A DNA stretch of 64,000 nt from Pedobacter deserti (GCF_024436415.1 NZ_JAFMZQ010000001.1:2418001-2482000), one strand, 5' to 3'; shown: positions 23,879 through 34,206, counted from the stretch's first letter. The notes: a model not told the origin generated them from the sequence alone. A program made the numbers and translations.

Positions 23879-25495
23879 CTATTTAGTTCTCTTTTTGGAG
23901 AAATCCATCGCAGCGGCGACAAATTTAACAAAAAGCGGGTGAGGATTCGCTACAGTTGATTTTAATTCGGGATGGAACTGTCCGCCTACAAAGAAAGGAT
24001 GGTTTTTTAGTTCTACGATTTCCACAAGTTTGCTGTCTGGGTTTATACCCGAGGCAACCATACCCGCCTCTTCATATTGTTTCAGATAGGCATTGTTGAA
24101 CTCGTAGCGGTGCCTGTGGCGTTCGGTAATATGAGCCTTACCATAAGCAGCGTACGCTTTGGTGCCTTTTTTCAGGTCGCAAGGATAAGAACCAAGTCGC
24201 ATCGTTCCACCTTTGGAAGTAACTTTCTTCTGTTCTTCCATCATATTGATCACCGGAAATTTTGTTTCCTCATCGATCTCGGTGGTATTTGCGTTCTGCA
24301 GGCCTAATACATTTCTGCCGAATTCAATAACGGAACATTGCATACCCAGACAAATCCCAAAGAAAGGAACGTTGTTTTCCCTTACATAACGGATGGCTTC
24401 TATCTTACCTTCAATACCGCGGCTTCCGAAACCGGGTGCAACAAGCAGTCCGTCCAAATGCCCTAATTTCTCTTTGGCGTTGTCGGCATACACCTCTTCC
24501 GAGTGGATATACTGTACGCGGACCTTGCACTCGTTCTTTGCCCCGGCGTGCACAAATGATTCTGTAATGGATTTATAAGCATCCGGCAACTCTACATATT
24601 TACCCACTACACCAATGGTAACCTCAGCAGTTGGGTTTTTTAAGCGGCCAAGGTAATCTTTCCAGCTTTCCATGTCCGGCTCATTTTTCTGAGGCAATTT
24701 CAGCTTTGTCAGTACCGTTTTGTCCAGTTGCTCCTTCATCATCAGCAAAGGCACATCATAGATCGTCGAAGCGTCTATAGATTCGATAACAGCATTGATG
24801 TTTACGTTACAGAACAGGGCGATCTTTTTACGGATGTCTGGCGTAATGTGATGCTCCGTACGGCATACCAGGATATCTGGCTGAATACCATATTCAAGAA
24901 GTGCTTTTACAGAGTGCTGCGTAGGTTTCGTTTTCAGTTCACCGGCTGCAGCAAGGAAGGGGATAAGGGTAAGGTGAATCACAATGGCGTTATTGGCGCC
25001 TTCTTCCCATTTAAACTGACGTACCGCTTCAATAAAAGGTAACGACTCGATATCGCCCACCGTACCCCCAAGTTCAGTGATCACGATATCGTACTGTCCG
25101 CTTTCACCGAGTATCCGCATGTTGCGTTTAATTTCGTCGGTGATATGAGGTACTACCTGAACTGTTTTCCCGAGATACTCTCCCTGACGTTCTTTGCTGA
25201 TCACGTTCTGGTATATACGACCCGTGGTTATGTTATTGGCCTGCGAAGTAGGCACATTCAGGAAGCGCTCATAATGACCAAGGTCAAGATCTGTTTCCGC
25301 TCCGTCTTCAGTCACGTAGCATTCACCGTGTTCATACGGATTCAGGGTTCCCGGATCAATATTAATGTACGGGTCGAACTTTTGAATGGTAACACTGTAG
25401 CCTCGTGCTTGCAGTAATTTAGCTAATGAAGCGGAGATGATGCCCTTACCTAATGAGGAAGTAACACCGCCCGTAACAAAAATATACTTAGTCAT
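23879..25495 (-). CDS. pyrG: CTP synthase
   Basis: This 538-residue enzyme makes CTP from UTP, ATP and glutamine. The synthase domain starts [19 protein letters not shown] and includes [12 protein letters not shown]. The glutaminase domain carries the catalytic cysteine in FFGICLGMQ (about residue 380) and HPEL near the C-terminus. Length and motifs are typical. It is the first gene of a unit with yidC. Confidence 0.98.
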   Translation of the reverse strand: MTKYIFVTGGVTSSLGKGIISASLAKLLQARGYSVTIQKFDPYINIDPGTLNPYEHGECYVTEDGAETDLDLGHYERFLNVPTSQANNITTGRIYQNVISKERQGEYLGKTVQVVPHITDEIKRNMRILGESGQYDIVITELGGTVGDIESLPFIEAVRQFKWEEGANNAIVIHLTLIPFLAAAGELKTKPTQHSVKALLEYGIQPDILVCRTEHHITPDIRKKIALFCNVNINAVIESIDASTIYDVPLLMMKEQLDKTVLTKLKLPQKNEPDMESWKDYLGRLKNPTAEVTIGVVGKYVELPDAYKSITESFVHAGAKNECKVRVQYIHSEEVYADNAKEKLGHLDGLLVAPGFGSRGIEGKIEAIRYVRENNVPFFGICLGMQCSVIEFGRNVLGLQNANTTEIDEETKFPVINMMEEQKKVTSKGGTMRLGSYPCDLKKGTKAYAAYGKAHITERHRHRYEFNNAYLKQYEEAGMVASGINPDSKLVEIVELKNHPFFVGGQFHPELKSTVANPHPLFVKFVAAAMDFSKKRTK

Positions 25496-25551
25496 GTTTG
25501 AATGTGATATAGGCAGTATTTACGCTGCCTTAATTGTTTTTGTACGGGATA

Positions 25552-25559
25552 CAAAGTTA
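25552..25559 (-). promoter_or_regulatory. -7 element upstream of pyrG
   Basis: On the minus strand TAACTTTG matches TAnnTTTG exactly. It would start transcription near 25545 and give a leader of about 50 nt. No convincing TTTG lies 19-21 bp upstream. Confidence 0.4.
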
Positions 25560-25600
25560 GCAATTAAAACGAAGTCGGGGGGTATTTTTTTTAAATCTGC

Positions 25601-28372
25601 TTATCTGCCCGGCGCACTTCTTCTAAAATTACCGCTGAAATTCCAGTTGACACCCAGCAAGGCATAACGGGGAATATAGCTAAAGGTATTCTCGCTTATA
25701 ACGTTACCACCCACGTAGCGGCTGTACCCGATTTTTTGGTTTAACAGATCTGTGGCTGTAATTCTCACTTCAAGTGATTCATTTCTGAGTAGTTTTGCCG
25801 CCAGATAGCTGTTTAAAATCGCCACGTTTAAGGCGCGGTCGAACGAAGCATTCGACGGCCTGAAATTTAAAGAAAGCGTCGTGTTAAACTCCATGCGGTA
25901 GGGCAGCTGAACACTTCCGGAAAACTCATGCTCGTGCGACAGGCTCTTTCCGTCGTTCAAGCCGCCAATAGACGACTTCCCATACATAAAGTTTGCGGAG
26001 GGCGAATAACTCAGGTCCAGCCTGGGTGTATTATAATTGATATGCGTACGCAGATTGTAACGGTTGTTCCTTGTCTTGTTTGTCGTAAAGTTTATTACCG
26101 TAATTGCGTTGGCCGTATTGAAACCAAGATCCAGTCCCAGGCGCAGGTTAATCTTCGAGAAATTTCTGGAAAAATAGATATTTCCGGAGGTCGAGTTGAT
26201 ACCATTAAGGTTGGTAAAACTTAATATCCTTTTATTGAAGTCGTCGACAAGCTCCGTATCGGTTATCGCATTTCTGGTGAATCCATAATTCAGATAGGCC
26301 GAAACAAACAGGTCTGATCTGGGGCTGTAGGTGTTATAAGAAACTCCAAAGGTATTTGTGAAGGAAGGCTTCAGATTAGTATTTCCAACAATCTGATACA
26401 GTGGGTTGTCCAACTGTTTCACCGGCTGAATTTGCTCTATGCCTGGCTGCTGCATGTAACCGTTATAATTTACGGAAACTGTACTGTTGTCGTCCAGTTT
26501 GTAAAAGATGTTCGTACTGGGCGCGAGGTTCAGATAATCGCGGTCAAACTCATTACGGACATCCAGATCTTTCAGTTCAAAAGTGGTTTGTGTAGCCTGC
26601 AATCCGCCGGAAATGGAGAAGTTTTCGAACTTGTACTGCATGGTCATTTTTCCAACGTTCGAGAAATTGACAAACTTAAAATTGTTACTTAGCGAGTCAA
26701 CCTTAAGGTTCCTGTTATTTCGGATGAGCCGGTAACTTGTAGAGGATATGGTCTTGAAACTATACCCCGCCTCCAGTGTCCATTGCTCCGTAAGCGGCTC
26801 GGTATAATTAAATCGCGTTCCAAGCGAAAGGCGCTTGTTGGTATTGTCTTTATTCAGGATAACATCTTCAAAGCGGTTCATTCCACCCTGGTCATCGAAA
26901 TAGTAGGTGCGGTTTACGCTCGTGCCGGCCGCACTACTTACCTGACGCTCAGGCTGAATATCGATAGAAAGCGTGCGACCTTTCTTCTGAAATCGTTTAA
27001 ACCAGTTGATGTTCCCGTTGGTTGTCGCATTTTCGCCGCTCTCGACCCGGCTTTGATTGTTCTGGCTGATGAATACATCGTTTTTTTCATTCTTTGTGTA
27101 ATCCAGCCGGTCAGCCTCCGTAAAATTCCGGGATTGCTGCGCCCCAAAAGCAACTTTCAATGTCGAACCCGCATCGAGTTTATAGGTATAATTGCCTCTT
27201 ACACTCTTTCCGGCACTTTTAGACCTGTCGTCATCGCGGGAAAGGGACGTAAATTGCGCTCCGCCCGGCAACAGCTCCTGGGTCAGGGTTGTTCTCAGGT
27301 CCTTATTCCCGTAGTCGAATGCTTTCAGACTAACTTTCATTCCCATTCGGTCTTTAATGCGCTGGGAGAAATAGCCGCCTACGTTCAGGTTGTTTGGCAA
27401 ACCGCCGGATGGCTGAGTATAATCCTCATCATCATCCATGCCGTATGCATACATCACTGAACTGCCATCGTCGCCTACCTCAATCACATCATAATCTTCG
27501 CCTTTCAGTTTACGCATAGAGGTATATATACGCGATTCATTGATCAGATTGGTATACGTGCCGAAGGCCGCAGCCTTTGTGCGTTCCCCAAATACCCCCG
27601 CCATTCCGCCATAGTCCTGAAAATCATTTGTTCCATGGTTAAGATCAACCGAGCTTAGATATCCATTTTTTGAGTTTTCCTTCAGTTTGATGTTCACCGT
27701 CCGGTTTCTTATGCCATCGTCAATTCCTGTTAACTCAGCCTGCTTGCTTTTCCGGTCATACACCTCTATTTCCTCAACAGCATCTGCCTTAAGATATTTC
27801 GTGGCCAATTGCGGATCATCTCCAAAAAACTCCTCACCGTCGACGAGAACACTTCGGACGGTTTTTCCTTGAGCTGAAATTGTTCCGTTCTTGTTTACCG
27901 ACATGCCGGGTAGTTTCTGAAGAAGCAACTGCACATTGGAGTTCCTGCGTACCGCAAAACTGTCGGCCTGAAATATAATCGTGTCGCCCTTCAGCCTGAT
28001 CGCTCTTTTGGTTGCCCGGATCACGACCTCATTTAGTATTTTAGCTTTAGGATCGAGGTAAATATGGCCCAGATTAATTCTGCTGGTGTCAGACAGTTCA
28101 AGGTTCAACGAAAAGTTACCCATCGAAATGTGCGTTATTGCGAGCTGATAGTTTCCTTTGCTGATGCCCTTCAGAACAAATCGGCCATTAATATCTGTGG
28201 CGGTACTTTTCGTGATCACGGAATCTCCATGTCTCAAAAGCAGCACCGAGCAGTTCTGCAGGTTTCGTCTGTTTAGGCTATCCCTTACCAAACCAGTAAT
28301 ATCTGCATGCTGTGCCGAAACGGATAATATTGTAAAGGCAAGAAAGAAAAATACTATTAACTTTTTACGCAT
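25601..28372 (-). CDS. TonB-receptor-like outer-membrane beta-barrel protein
   Basis: This 923-residue protein has a signal peptide (MRKKLIVFFFLAFTILSVSA). A carboxypeptidase-regulatory-like beta sandwich follows (about 25-110: ITGLVRDSLNRRNLQNCSVL), then a plug-like domain (QLLLQKLPGMSVNKNG; VLVDGEEFFGDDPQLA). The C-terminal part is a barrel of the OMP_b-brl_3 type. It resembles TonB-dependent receptors but lacks a recognisable SusC signature, and no SusD partner is adjacent. The substrate is unknown. It lies between pyrG and a terminator-separated lipoprotein gene, apparently as a single-gene unit. Confidence 0.85.
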   Translation of the reverse strand: MRKKLIVFFFLAFTILSVSAQHADITGLVRDSLNRRNLQNCSVLLLRHGDSVITKSTATDINGRFVLKGISKGNYQLAITHISMGNFSLNLELSDTSRINLGHIYLDPKAKILNEVVIRATKRAIRLKGDTIIFQADSFAVRRNSNVQLLLQKLPGMSVNKNGTISAQGKTVRSVLVDGEEFFGDDPQLATKYLKADAVEEIEVYDRKSKQAELTGIDDGIRNRTVNIKLKENSKNGYLSSVDLNHGTNDFQDYGGMAGVFGERTKAAAFGTYTNLINESRIYTSMRKLKGEDYDVIEVGDDGSSVMYAYGMDDDEDYTQPSGGLPNNLNVGGYFSQRIKDRMGMKVSLKAFDYGNKDLRTTLTQELLPGGAQFTSLSRDDDRSKSAGKSVRGNYTYKLDAGSTLKVAFGAQQSRNFTEADRLDYTKNEKNDVFISQNNQSRVESGENATTNGNINWFKRFQKKGRTLSIDIQPERQVSSAAGTSVNRTYYFDDQGGMNRFEDVILNKDNTNKRLSLGTRFNYTEPLTEQWTLEAGYSFKTISSTSYRLIRNNRNLKVDSLSNNFKFVNFSNVGKMTMQYKFENFSISGGLQATQTTFELKDLDVRNEFDRDYLNLAPSTNIFYKLDDNSTVSVNYNGYMQQPGIEQIQPVKQLDNPLYQIVGNTNLKPSFTNTFGVSYNTYSPRSDLFVSAYLNYGFTRNAITDTELVDDFNKRILSFTNLNGINSTSGNIYFSRNFSKINLRLGLDLGFNTANAITVINFTTNKTRNNRYNLRTHINYNTPRLDLSYSPSANFMYGKSSIGGLNDGKSLSHEHEFSGSVQLPYRMEFNTTLSLNFRPSNASFDRALNVAILNSYLAAKLLRNESLEVRITATDLLNQKIGYSRYVGGNVISENTFSYIPRYALLGVNWNFSGNFRRSAPGR

Positions 28373-28448
28373 AGACCCCGTTACGGCTTTCCGGTATTAA
28401 ATGTAATGTTTTTTAATATTCGAAGGGCGGGAAGGCAAAAATCTTCTT

Positions 28449-28478
28449 AAAAAAAAGGCCCGGAAAATCCTTCCGGGC
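28449..28478 (-). terminator. Terminator downstream of the trpS-kdsB-lipoprotein unit
   Basis: On the minus strand GCCCGGAA pairs with TTCCGGGC (28458-28478) and is followed by eight T. It lies about 180 bp beyond the lipoprotein stop. The remaining AT-rich DNA of 28379-28660 shows no gene; a T-rich run follows the stop of the lipoprotein gene directly. Confidence 0.75.
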
Positions 28479-28660
28479 ACTGAAAAATATATTTGGTTAG
28501 AATAGTCAGTTTTTTATGAATTCCTGCGATCTGTCTGGATGGTATTGTTTGTCAGATCGTTTCGGTTTATAAACATAAAACTAAATATTCTATTATCATA
28601 ATTTTATTTTCATCTTTTCTAAAAAAATCCTTTTTTGTTCTGGTTGCTTCTCGATATTGA

Positions 28661-29203
28661 TCACTCGCAGCACACATAATACGGCTTCACTTTGTGCTCC
28701 CTGGCCGACCACGCGATGTATATTTTCTTCTCTTTGCCCAGGCGATAGCTGAACCCGTTAAATGCGGTCTTTCTAAGCTCTTCAAAAAATGCTTTGTCTG
28801 GCACATGTTCATCAGGCTCTTCTTCCCCGGTTACTGCAGGCTCCATGAAATTTTCATCATGCAGAAAATTCTTAGCTTCCTCTCGAAGAAAACGAAGTTG
28901 ATTCTTCTTTTTATCCAGATTGATCGTTGCGTCGTAGTTGCTGAAGAGATCTGATGCCTTGATATCAACAGCATAGATCACCTTGCCGGTATGCGCCGAG
29001 ATCTGAAAAGCGATTTTCATGTCCTTTGGCGAATCGCCAACGATACGCACTTTAAAGGTGTCTGCATGCAAAGTATCGCTAAAAGGCTTCAATACGGCAT
29101 TTTTGAATCCGGCCTCATCAGGGGTGGCCGACTGTGTACAGGCAAAGAGGCATGCTGCAAACAGGATTAAAACTGCCAGGGCCGGTTTAGCAGGGAATTT
29201 CAT
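28661..29203 (-). CDS. Lipoprotein of unknown function
   Basis: This 180-residue protein has a lipoprotein-type signal (LAVLILFAACLFACTQS). The acylated cysteine is probably C18 or C22. The mature part is mixed alpha/beta, with an acidic stretch (GEEEPDEHVPDK) and a C-terminal vicinal cysteine pair (YYVCCE). I do not recognise the family. Its start overlaps the kdsB stop by 4 bp (ATGA), so it is translated as the last gene of the trpS-dNK-kdsB unit. That link is conserved operon logic at best and does not show a role in LPS synthesis. Confidence 0.75.
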   Translation of the reverse strand: MKFPAKPALAVLILFAACLFACTQSATPDEAGFKNAVLKPFSDTLHADTFKVRIVGDSPKDMKIAFQISAHTGKVIYAVDIKASDLFSNYDATINLDKKKNQLRFLREEAKNFLHDENFMEPAVTGEEEPDEHVPDKAFFEELRKTAFNGFSYRLGKEKKIYIAWSAREHKVKPYYVCCE

Positions 29204-29934
29204 AGTCGTTCTTTAGCTTTTTCCAGATCTTCCGGTGTGTCTATAGCCAATGTCTCTATTGTGGTAGTCTTGGTCTGTATCTTATAACCAGCAGATATCC
29301 ACCGCAACTGCTCCAGGCTCTCCGCAATTTCAAGAGCGGAGGGAGGCAATTTTGTTAATTCCAGCAAAGTGGCCGACCTGTATCCGTACAGCCCGATATG
29401 CTTGTAAAACGTTCCATGCTCAAGCCAGTTCTCCTGAGCCACACCTCTCAGATAGGGTATGGTTTGCCGGCTGAAATATAGCGCTTCGCCGGTTTCATTG
29501 AGGACCACCTTTGGTATAGAAACGTTCAAGAGCTCATCGACCGAGGTGATTTTTTTTACGAGTGTGGCTAGACCTGTGTGTTCCTGGTCGAAACAGGAGG
29601 CAAGCAGATCAATCTGTGCCGGGTCTATAAAGGGTTCATCTCCCTGGATATTAATGACGACATCGTATAGAGGCAGGGCCGCGACAACCTCTGCACAACG
29701 ATCTGTACCCGTAGCGTGCTCAGAAGAGGTCATGATGTAATTTCCGCCAAAATTCTGCACCTCTTCAGCAATTCGATCATCGTCCGTAGCCACCACAACC
29801 TCGTCCAGACTTCCGGCTTTGATAGCCTGCTCGTATACCCGTCTTATCATACTTTTACCCAGAATATCTATCAGCGGTTTCCCGGGAAACCTCGTCGATG
29901 CATATCTGGCTGGTATAACGCCCAGGATCTTCAT
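29200..29934 (-). CDS. kdsB: 3-deoxy-manno-octulosonate cytidylyltransferase (CMP-KDO synthetase)
   Basis: This 244-residue enzyme activates KDO with CTP for lipopolysaccharide core synthesis. The N-terminal nucleotide-binding motif is GVIPARYASTRFPGKPL. VVVATDDDRI, HATGTDR and NIQGDEPFI are conserved metal- and sugar-binding segments. Length is normal. It begins 2 bp after the deoxynucleoside kinase stop and overlaps the lipoprotein gene at its end. Its presence shows an LPS-bearing outer membrane. Confidence 0.96.
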   Translation of the reverse strand: MKILGVIPARYASTRFPGKPLIDILGKSMIRRVYEQAIKAGSLDEVVVATDDDRIAEEVQNFGGNYIMTSSEHATGTDRCAEVVAALPLYDVVINIQGDEPFIDPAQIDLLASCFDQEHTGLATLVKKITSVDELLNVSIPKVVLNETGEALYFSRQTIPYLRGVAQENWLEHGTFYKHIGLYGYRSATLLELTKLPPSALEIAESLEQLRWISAGYKIQTKTTTIETLAIDTPEDLEKAKERL

Positions 29935-29936
29935 AG

Positions 29937-30554
29937 CTAATTAAAAATTCCGTTTATTTCCGCGTCGATGGATTGTATGATCGTGCCCAGATCCTCCGGA
30001 TTATCCGTAAAATCCAGCTTGTCTTTATCCAATATAAGCACCTTACCTAATTGATAGTTCTTTATCCAGGCCTCATACTTATCGTTCAGTTTGGATAAAT
30101 AATCCAACCGTATACTCGTTTCATACTCCCGGCCCCTGCGTTGAATATTATTTACCAGTGTTGGTACCGAGGCGCGAAGATAAACCAGCAGGTCAGGAGG
30201 CTTAATAAAAGAGGTAATATTTTCGAAGATAGCTTTGTAATTGTGGTGGTCCCGTGTAGTCATCAGGCCCATGTCGTGAAGATTGTCTGCGAATATATGC
30301 GCATCCTCATAAATGGTCCGGTCCTGAACAACATTTCTGTTCAAGTTCTGTATATCCACAACCTGCTGGAACCGGGTATTTAAAAAATAGATCTGCAGGT
30401 TAAAGCTCCAGCGCTTCATATCGCTGTAAAAATCTTCCAGATAAGGATTGTTATCAACCACTTCATACAAAGCTTCCCAGTTATAGTGCTTTGCGAGCAG
30501 CCCGGTAAGCGTAGTTTTTCCGGCACCGATATTTCCAACTATTGCAATATGCAT
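29937..30554 (-). CDS. Deoxynucleoside kinase
   Basis: This 205-residue kinase has the P-loop GNIGAGKTT (about residues 6-14), the DRTIYEDAHIF segment with the catalytic base region, and an RRGREYE lid. The pattern matches the dNK/dGK-dCK family, which phosphorylates salvaged deoxynucleosides. I chose the ATG at 30554 (MHIAIVGNIG); a start 13 codons upstream would add a tail not found in this family. The downstream kdsB follows after 2 bp. Confidence 0.92.
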   Translation of the reverse strand: MHIAIVGNIGAGKTTLTGLLAKHYNWEALYEVVDNNPYLEDFYSDMKRWSFNLQIYFLNTRFQQVVDIQNLNRNVVQDRTIYEDAHIFADNLHDMGLMTTRDHHNYKAIFENITSFIKPPDLLVYLRASVPTLVNNIQRRGREYETSIRLDYLSKLNDKYEAWIKNYQLGKVLILDKDKLDFTDNPEDLGTIIQSIDAEINGIFN

Positions 30555-30624
30555 ATATGATCTAGTAAACGCCGGACCACCGAAGTGAGCCAACAGGAGT
30601 AAGGTAATAAAATTAAGCTAAATG

Positions 30625-31623
30625 TTAAAATGCTTTGAAACCGATAAGTTCTCTCACATCCCTAATCGTCTTCTGCGCACTTTCCCTGGCTTTCAAAGCA
30701 CCGTGTTTAGCCACCTGCCTTAAATAAGAGGTATCCTTTGAAAGGTCCTCGATACGTTCACGTATTGGTGTATTGAAAACAATCATGTCTTCGGCAAGCT
30801 GCTTCTTGAAATCACCGTAGCGAATCGCCATTCTATTATACAGTTCATCAAAATGCGCAAGCGTATCTGGCGTAGATACGATCTTCATAAGATCAAAAAG
30901 ATTCTGTATCGCTTCAGGCTTTTCCTGATTTTCTTCGGTAGGCCCGCCATCCGTTACTGCGCGCGACAATTTTTTACGGATCACCTCCGGGCTATCGGCA
31001 AGATAAATGCAATTGCCATCGCCGCTTGATTTACTCATCTTTCCCTTGCCATCTAATCCTGGCACCTTAACAAGATTCTCTGAATAGTTGAAGGCAAAAG
31101 CCTCAGGGAAATACTCCGTTTTATATAACCTGTTAAACCGGTTGCCGAAAGTCCGGGTCATTTCCAGGTGTTGTTCCTGGTCCTTGCCCACCGGAACTTT
31201 CACTGCCCTATGAATCAGGATGTCGGCCGCCATTAACGTAGGATAGGTGAGCAGACCCGCATTAACGTTATCCGGATGTGAGCGGACTTTATCCTTAAAA
31301 GAAGTACTTCTTTCCAGTTCGCCCAGGTAGGCATTCATATTCAGGTATAAATACAGTTCAGCCACCTCTGGTACGTCCGACTGAATATAGATTGTCGTTT
31401 CCTCCGGATCTATACCGCAAGCAAGATATTCTACAAGAACATGTTTTACATAACCGTTCAGGTCCTGAGGCGTGGGGTGTGTGGTGAGCGAATGCAGGTC
31501 AGCTATGAAAAAGTAGCAGTTATAATCATACTGCATCTTCACAAAATTGGTTACAGCACCAAAATAATTTCCAAGGTGTAATTGTCCTGTCGGCCGGATA
31601 CCGCTCACTACCGTTTCTTTCAT
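30625..31623 (-). CDS. trpS: Tryptophan-tRNA ligase
   Basis: This 332-residue class I synthetase has the HIGH-like PTGQLHLGN motif (residues about 11-19) and KMSKS (about 200). It charges tRNA-Trp. The ATG at 31623 (MKETVVSGIRPTG) is the family start; the open frame extends 17 codons upstream into the divergent intergenic region. It heads the minus-strand unit that continues with the deoxynucleoside kinase after 70 bp. Confidence 0.96.
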   Translation of the reverse strand: MKETVVSGIRPTGQLHLGNYFGAVTNFVKMQYDYNCYFFIADLHSLTTHPTPQDLNGYVKHVLVEYLACGIDPEETTIYIQSDVPEVAELYLYLNMNAYLGELERSTSFKDKVRSHPDNVNAGLLTYPTLMAADILIHRAVKVPVGKDQEQHLEMTRTFGNRFNRLYKTEYFPEAFAFNYSENLVKVPGLDGKGKMSKSSGDGNCIYLADSPEVIRKKLSRAVTDGGPTEENQEKPEAIQNLFDLMKIVSTPDTLAHFDELYNRMAIRYGDFKKQLAEDMIVFNTPIRERIEDLSKDTSYLRQVAKHGALKARESAQKTIRDVRELIGFKAF

Positions 31624-31697
31624 GGGCCGAAAATAATAAAAATATAAATACGCCGGCAAGTGATTCAGATGCAACTGAATTTAATATTTTTGATTTA

Positions 31698-32426
31698 ATG
31701 AATAAAATTCTCCGGCACACGCATCGCTATTACACCCTGTTTGTCATAGTCGCCTTATCGCTCTTATTTTACCCATTCTACTATGCCTTTTCCAGAAATG
31801 AGCGCGGCTACGGTGTCTTAAACCGGTTGCGAAAAATCAATAGCATGATGATCAGTGTCTTCACCGGCATCTTTTTCAGCTTCGAATACGAGGAGCCGCT
31901 CAATCACCGGCAAACCTATATCTACTGCGCAAATCATACCTCAAATCTGGATATTATGATCATGTGCATCCTGGCCCGGGGCAGATTTCATTTTATGGGA
32001 AAGCAGGAGCTGCTAAACAATCCAGTGCTCCGCATTTTCTTTGAAACGATCGATGTGCCGGTCGACCGCGACAGCAAAATGTCATCTTTCCGGGCGTTTA
32101 AAAGGGTGGGCGACAACCTCGATAAAGGGATGAGCCTCATCATCTTTCCTGAGGGAAAGATCGACGACCATTATCCACCCGTTCTGCTTCCCTTCAAAAA
32201 CGGGCCGTTCAGACTCGCTATTGAGAAGAATGTAGCCATTGTACCGGTCTCGCTGATCGGCGTCTGGCAGAAAATGTGGGACGATGGATCAAGGTTTGGA
32301 AGCAAGCCTGGCCTTTGCCGTATTTATGTTCACAAGCCTGTTGCCACTAAAGATTTGAACATAGATGATTCAGATACGCTAAAAGACCGTATTTTTGAAA
32401 CCATAAACAGTAAACTTCTCCAATAA
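31698..32426 (+). CDS. plsC: 1-acyl-sn-glycerol-3-phosphate acyltransferase
   Basis: This 242-residue protein has an N-terminal membrane segment (about 12-30). The acyltransferase motifs are NHTSNLDIMI (H-x4-D), PVDRDS and FPEGKID. It belongs to the PlsC/LPLAT family that makes phosphatidic acid. Its TAA shares a base with the gatC ATG (TAATG), so translation is coupled. TATTTTTG at 31685-31692 fits a -7 box but would give an almost leaderless transcript. Confidence 0.88.
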   Translation: MNKILRHTHRYYTLFVIVALSLLFYPFYYAFSRNERGYGVLNRLRKINSMMISVFTGIFFSFEYEEPLNHRQTYIYCANHTSNLDIMIMCILARGRFHFMGKQELLNNPVLRIFFETIDVPVDRDSKMSSFRAFKRVGDNLDKGMSLIIFPEGKIDDHYPPVLLPFKNGPFRLAIEKNVAIVPVSLIGVWQKMWDDGSRFGSKPGLCRIYVHKPVATKDLNIDDSDTLKDRIFETINSKLLQ

Positions 32427-32716
32427 TGAATATCGACAAGCAAACCATCCACAAAGTCGCCGATCTGGCCAGGATAGAGATAGAAGATCATCAGGTCGAT
32501 ACGCTGATCAGCGAAATGAACAAGATTCTGACCTTTATGGAAAAGCTTAACGAATTGGATACTACTGGCGTAGAACCACTGATTTATATGAATCATGAAG
32601 AGAATGTCTGGCGGGAAGACGTCGTGAAGCAGGAAGTAACCACTTCGCAAGGGCTTAGGAACGCTGCCTTGCATAACGAAAGCTTTTTTATGGTCCCCAA
32701 AATCATAGAAAAATAG
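32426..32716 (+). CDS. gatC: Asp-tRNA(Asn)/Glu-tRNA(Gln) amidotransferase subunit C
   Basis: This 96-residue protein has the GatC pattern. HKVADLARIEIEDHQVD begins it, then LISEMNKILTFMEKLNELDT, and a C-terminal FMVPKIIE close to the usual F.VP..l. It stabilises the GatAB complex that amidates misacylated tRNA. GatA and GatB are not in the window, so the subunit gene is unlinked. It overlaps the plsC stop by 1 bp. Confidence 0.93.
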   Translation: MNIDKQTIHKVADLARIEIEDHQVDTLISEMNKILTFMEKLNELDTTGVEPLIYMNHEENVWREDVVKQEVTTSQGLRNAALHNESFFMVPKIIEK

Positions 32717-32764
32717 GAACAGATGTAACAACGGCCTGCAGCAGGGTGTCTAAAAAGAAAAATC

Positions 32765-33523
32765 ATGAGCGAAGCGTTAATTACCATTAAAGACATTGGC
32801 CGTAAATATGTAATCGGGGCGGAGGTTATCCACGCACTGAAGTCCGTTTCGCTTGAAATCTTTAAAGGTGAGTTTGTTGCGCTTATGGGACCTTCAGGTT
32901 CAGGAAAATCTACCCTTATGAACATTCTCGGATGTCTGGATACACCCAGTAAAGGTGAATATATACTGAACGGGATCAATGTGAGCCAGATGTCAGACGA
33001 TAAGCTTGCGGAAGTGCGGAACCAGGAAATTGGGTTTGTATTTCAAACGTTCAACCTTTTGCCAAGATCCAGTTCACTGGATAATGTTGCCCTTCCGCTC
33101 ATCTATGCCGGCGTTGGTAAAAGCGACCGCGAGCGTCGTGCCAGACAGGCATTGGAAAACGTGGGGCTTGGAAACCGCGTAATGCACAAGCCAAATGAGC
33201 TTTCTGGCGGACAACGCCAGCGTGTTGCCGTAGCCAGGGCCTTGATCAATAATCCTTCCATCATTCTGGCCGATGAACCGACGGGTAACCTGGACACGAA
33301 GACATCCATTGAGATCATGGGGCTTCTGGAAGAGATCCATAGCAAAGGCAATACCATCATACTCGTTACGCACGAAGAAGACATTGCACAGCATGCTCAC
33401 CGCATTGTTCGCATGAGGGATGGTCTGATCGAGAAAGACTATTTAAATACCGATGTAAAAGCGGTATCTCCAAGGCTTGCTGAACTCAAGAGCAAGGGTA
33501 ACGATTTCGAGAAAATTGTCTAA
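32765..33523 (+). CDS. ABC transporter ATP-binding protein (LolD/MacB type)
   Basis: This 252-residue ATPase has Walker [10 protein letters not shown], the Q-loop in [11 protein letters not shown], signature LSGGQRQR, Walker [13 protein letters not shown] and H-loop VTHEED. The sequence is of the LolD/MacB/FtsE class, which works with FtsX-type permeases in lipoprotein release or efflux. A matching MacB-type permease gene lies about 3 kb downstream (36645-37889), not adjacent. They may be partners but are not co-transcribed. Confidence 0.9.
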   Translation: MSEALITIKDIGRKYVIGAEVIHALKSVSLEIFKGEFVALMGPSGSGKSTLMNILGCLDTPSKGEYILNGINVSQMSDDKLAEVRNQEIGFVFQTFNLLPRSSSLDNVALPLIYAGVGKSDRERRARQALENVGLGNRVMHKPNELSGGQRQRVAVARALINNPSIILADEPTGNLDTKTSIEIMGLLEEIHSKGNTIILVTHEEDIAQHAHRIVRMRDGLIEKDYLNTDVKAVSPRLAELKSKGNDFEKIV

Positions 33524-33545
33524 TTTTCCGTCTTAATCATTACGA

Positions 33546-34094
33546 ATGAAGATTTACACGAAAACAGGTGATAAGGGACTTACTTCCCTTATAGGCGGTA
33601 CCCGTGTCCCAAAATACGATCTGCGTATCGAAAGTTACGGCACGGTCGACGAGCTCAATTCACATCTTGGCCTTATCATGAGTCATGCCGCGGCCAATCC
33701 TTACAAGGAAATGCTTAAGCACATTCAGGACAGACTGTTTACCATAGGTGCCTGTCTGGCGGCCGATCCTGATAAATCCAAAATGAAGATTCCGGACCTT
33801 ACCGCCGCTGACATTACACTGCTCGAGACGGAGATCGATGAGATGAATCTGGAACTTCCCGACCTGACTCATTTTATTCTCCCCGGCGGCTCAACGGCAG
33901 GCGCCCAATGCCATGTAGCCCGCTGCGTTTGCCGGAGGGCCGAGCGACTTGTTGTCCACCTCGCCTCGGAAAGTTTCGTAGATCAAAAGGTTGTGATCTA
34001 CCTAAACAGGCTAAGTGATTACCTCTTTGTTCTGTCACGGAAAATCAATTTTGACGGGGATTTTAAGGAAGATATCTGGATTCCGCGTTCCTGA
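33546..34094 (+). CDS. Cob(I)alamin adenosyltransferase, PduO type
   Basis: This 182-residue protein has the PduO-type signature KIYTKTGDKGLTSLIGGTRVPK at the N-terminus and RCVCRRAER with the conserved arginines near residue 125. It attaches the adenosyl group of ATP to cob(I)alamin to form adenosylcobalamin. It starts 22 bp after the ABC ATPase gene. No cobalamin riboswitch or B12-dependent enzyme is visible in this window. Confidence 0.93.
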   Translation: MKIYTKTGDKGLTSLIGGTRVPKYDLRIESYGTVDELNSHLGLIMSHAAANPYKEMLKHIQDRLFTIGACLAADPDKSKMKIPDLTAADITLLETEIDEMNLELPDLTHFILPGGSTAGAQCHVARCVCRRAERLVVHLASESFVDQKVVIYLNRLSDYLFVLSRKINFDGDFKEDIWIPRS

Positions 34095-34136
34095 GCGTTA
34101 TCATACAAAACCCATTGTGAATAGTGGAAAAAAAAG

Positions 34137-34169
34137 TTTGTTTTCGTCAGGTTTTTTAATATACTTTTG
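34137..34169 (+). promoter_or_regulatory. Promoter of the DUF2795-type gene
   Basis: TTTG at 34137-34140 and TACTTTTG at 34162-34169 both match the Bacteroidota consensus, with a 21-bp spacer. A leader of about 30 nt precedes the ATG at 34207. Confidence 0.7.
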
Positions 34170-34206
34170 CGAATTATTGTAGAACAACTTAAATAACATT
34201 AAGAAT

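Noticed and set aside
33546-34094. A cobalamin riboswitch upstream of the pduO-type gene
   Set aside because: Only 22 bp separate it from the preceding gene, and no B12-box-like sequence is visible.
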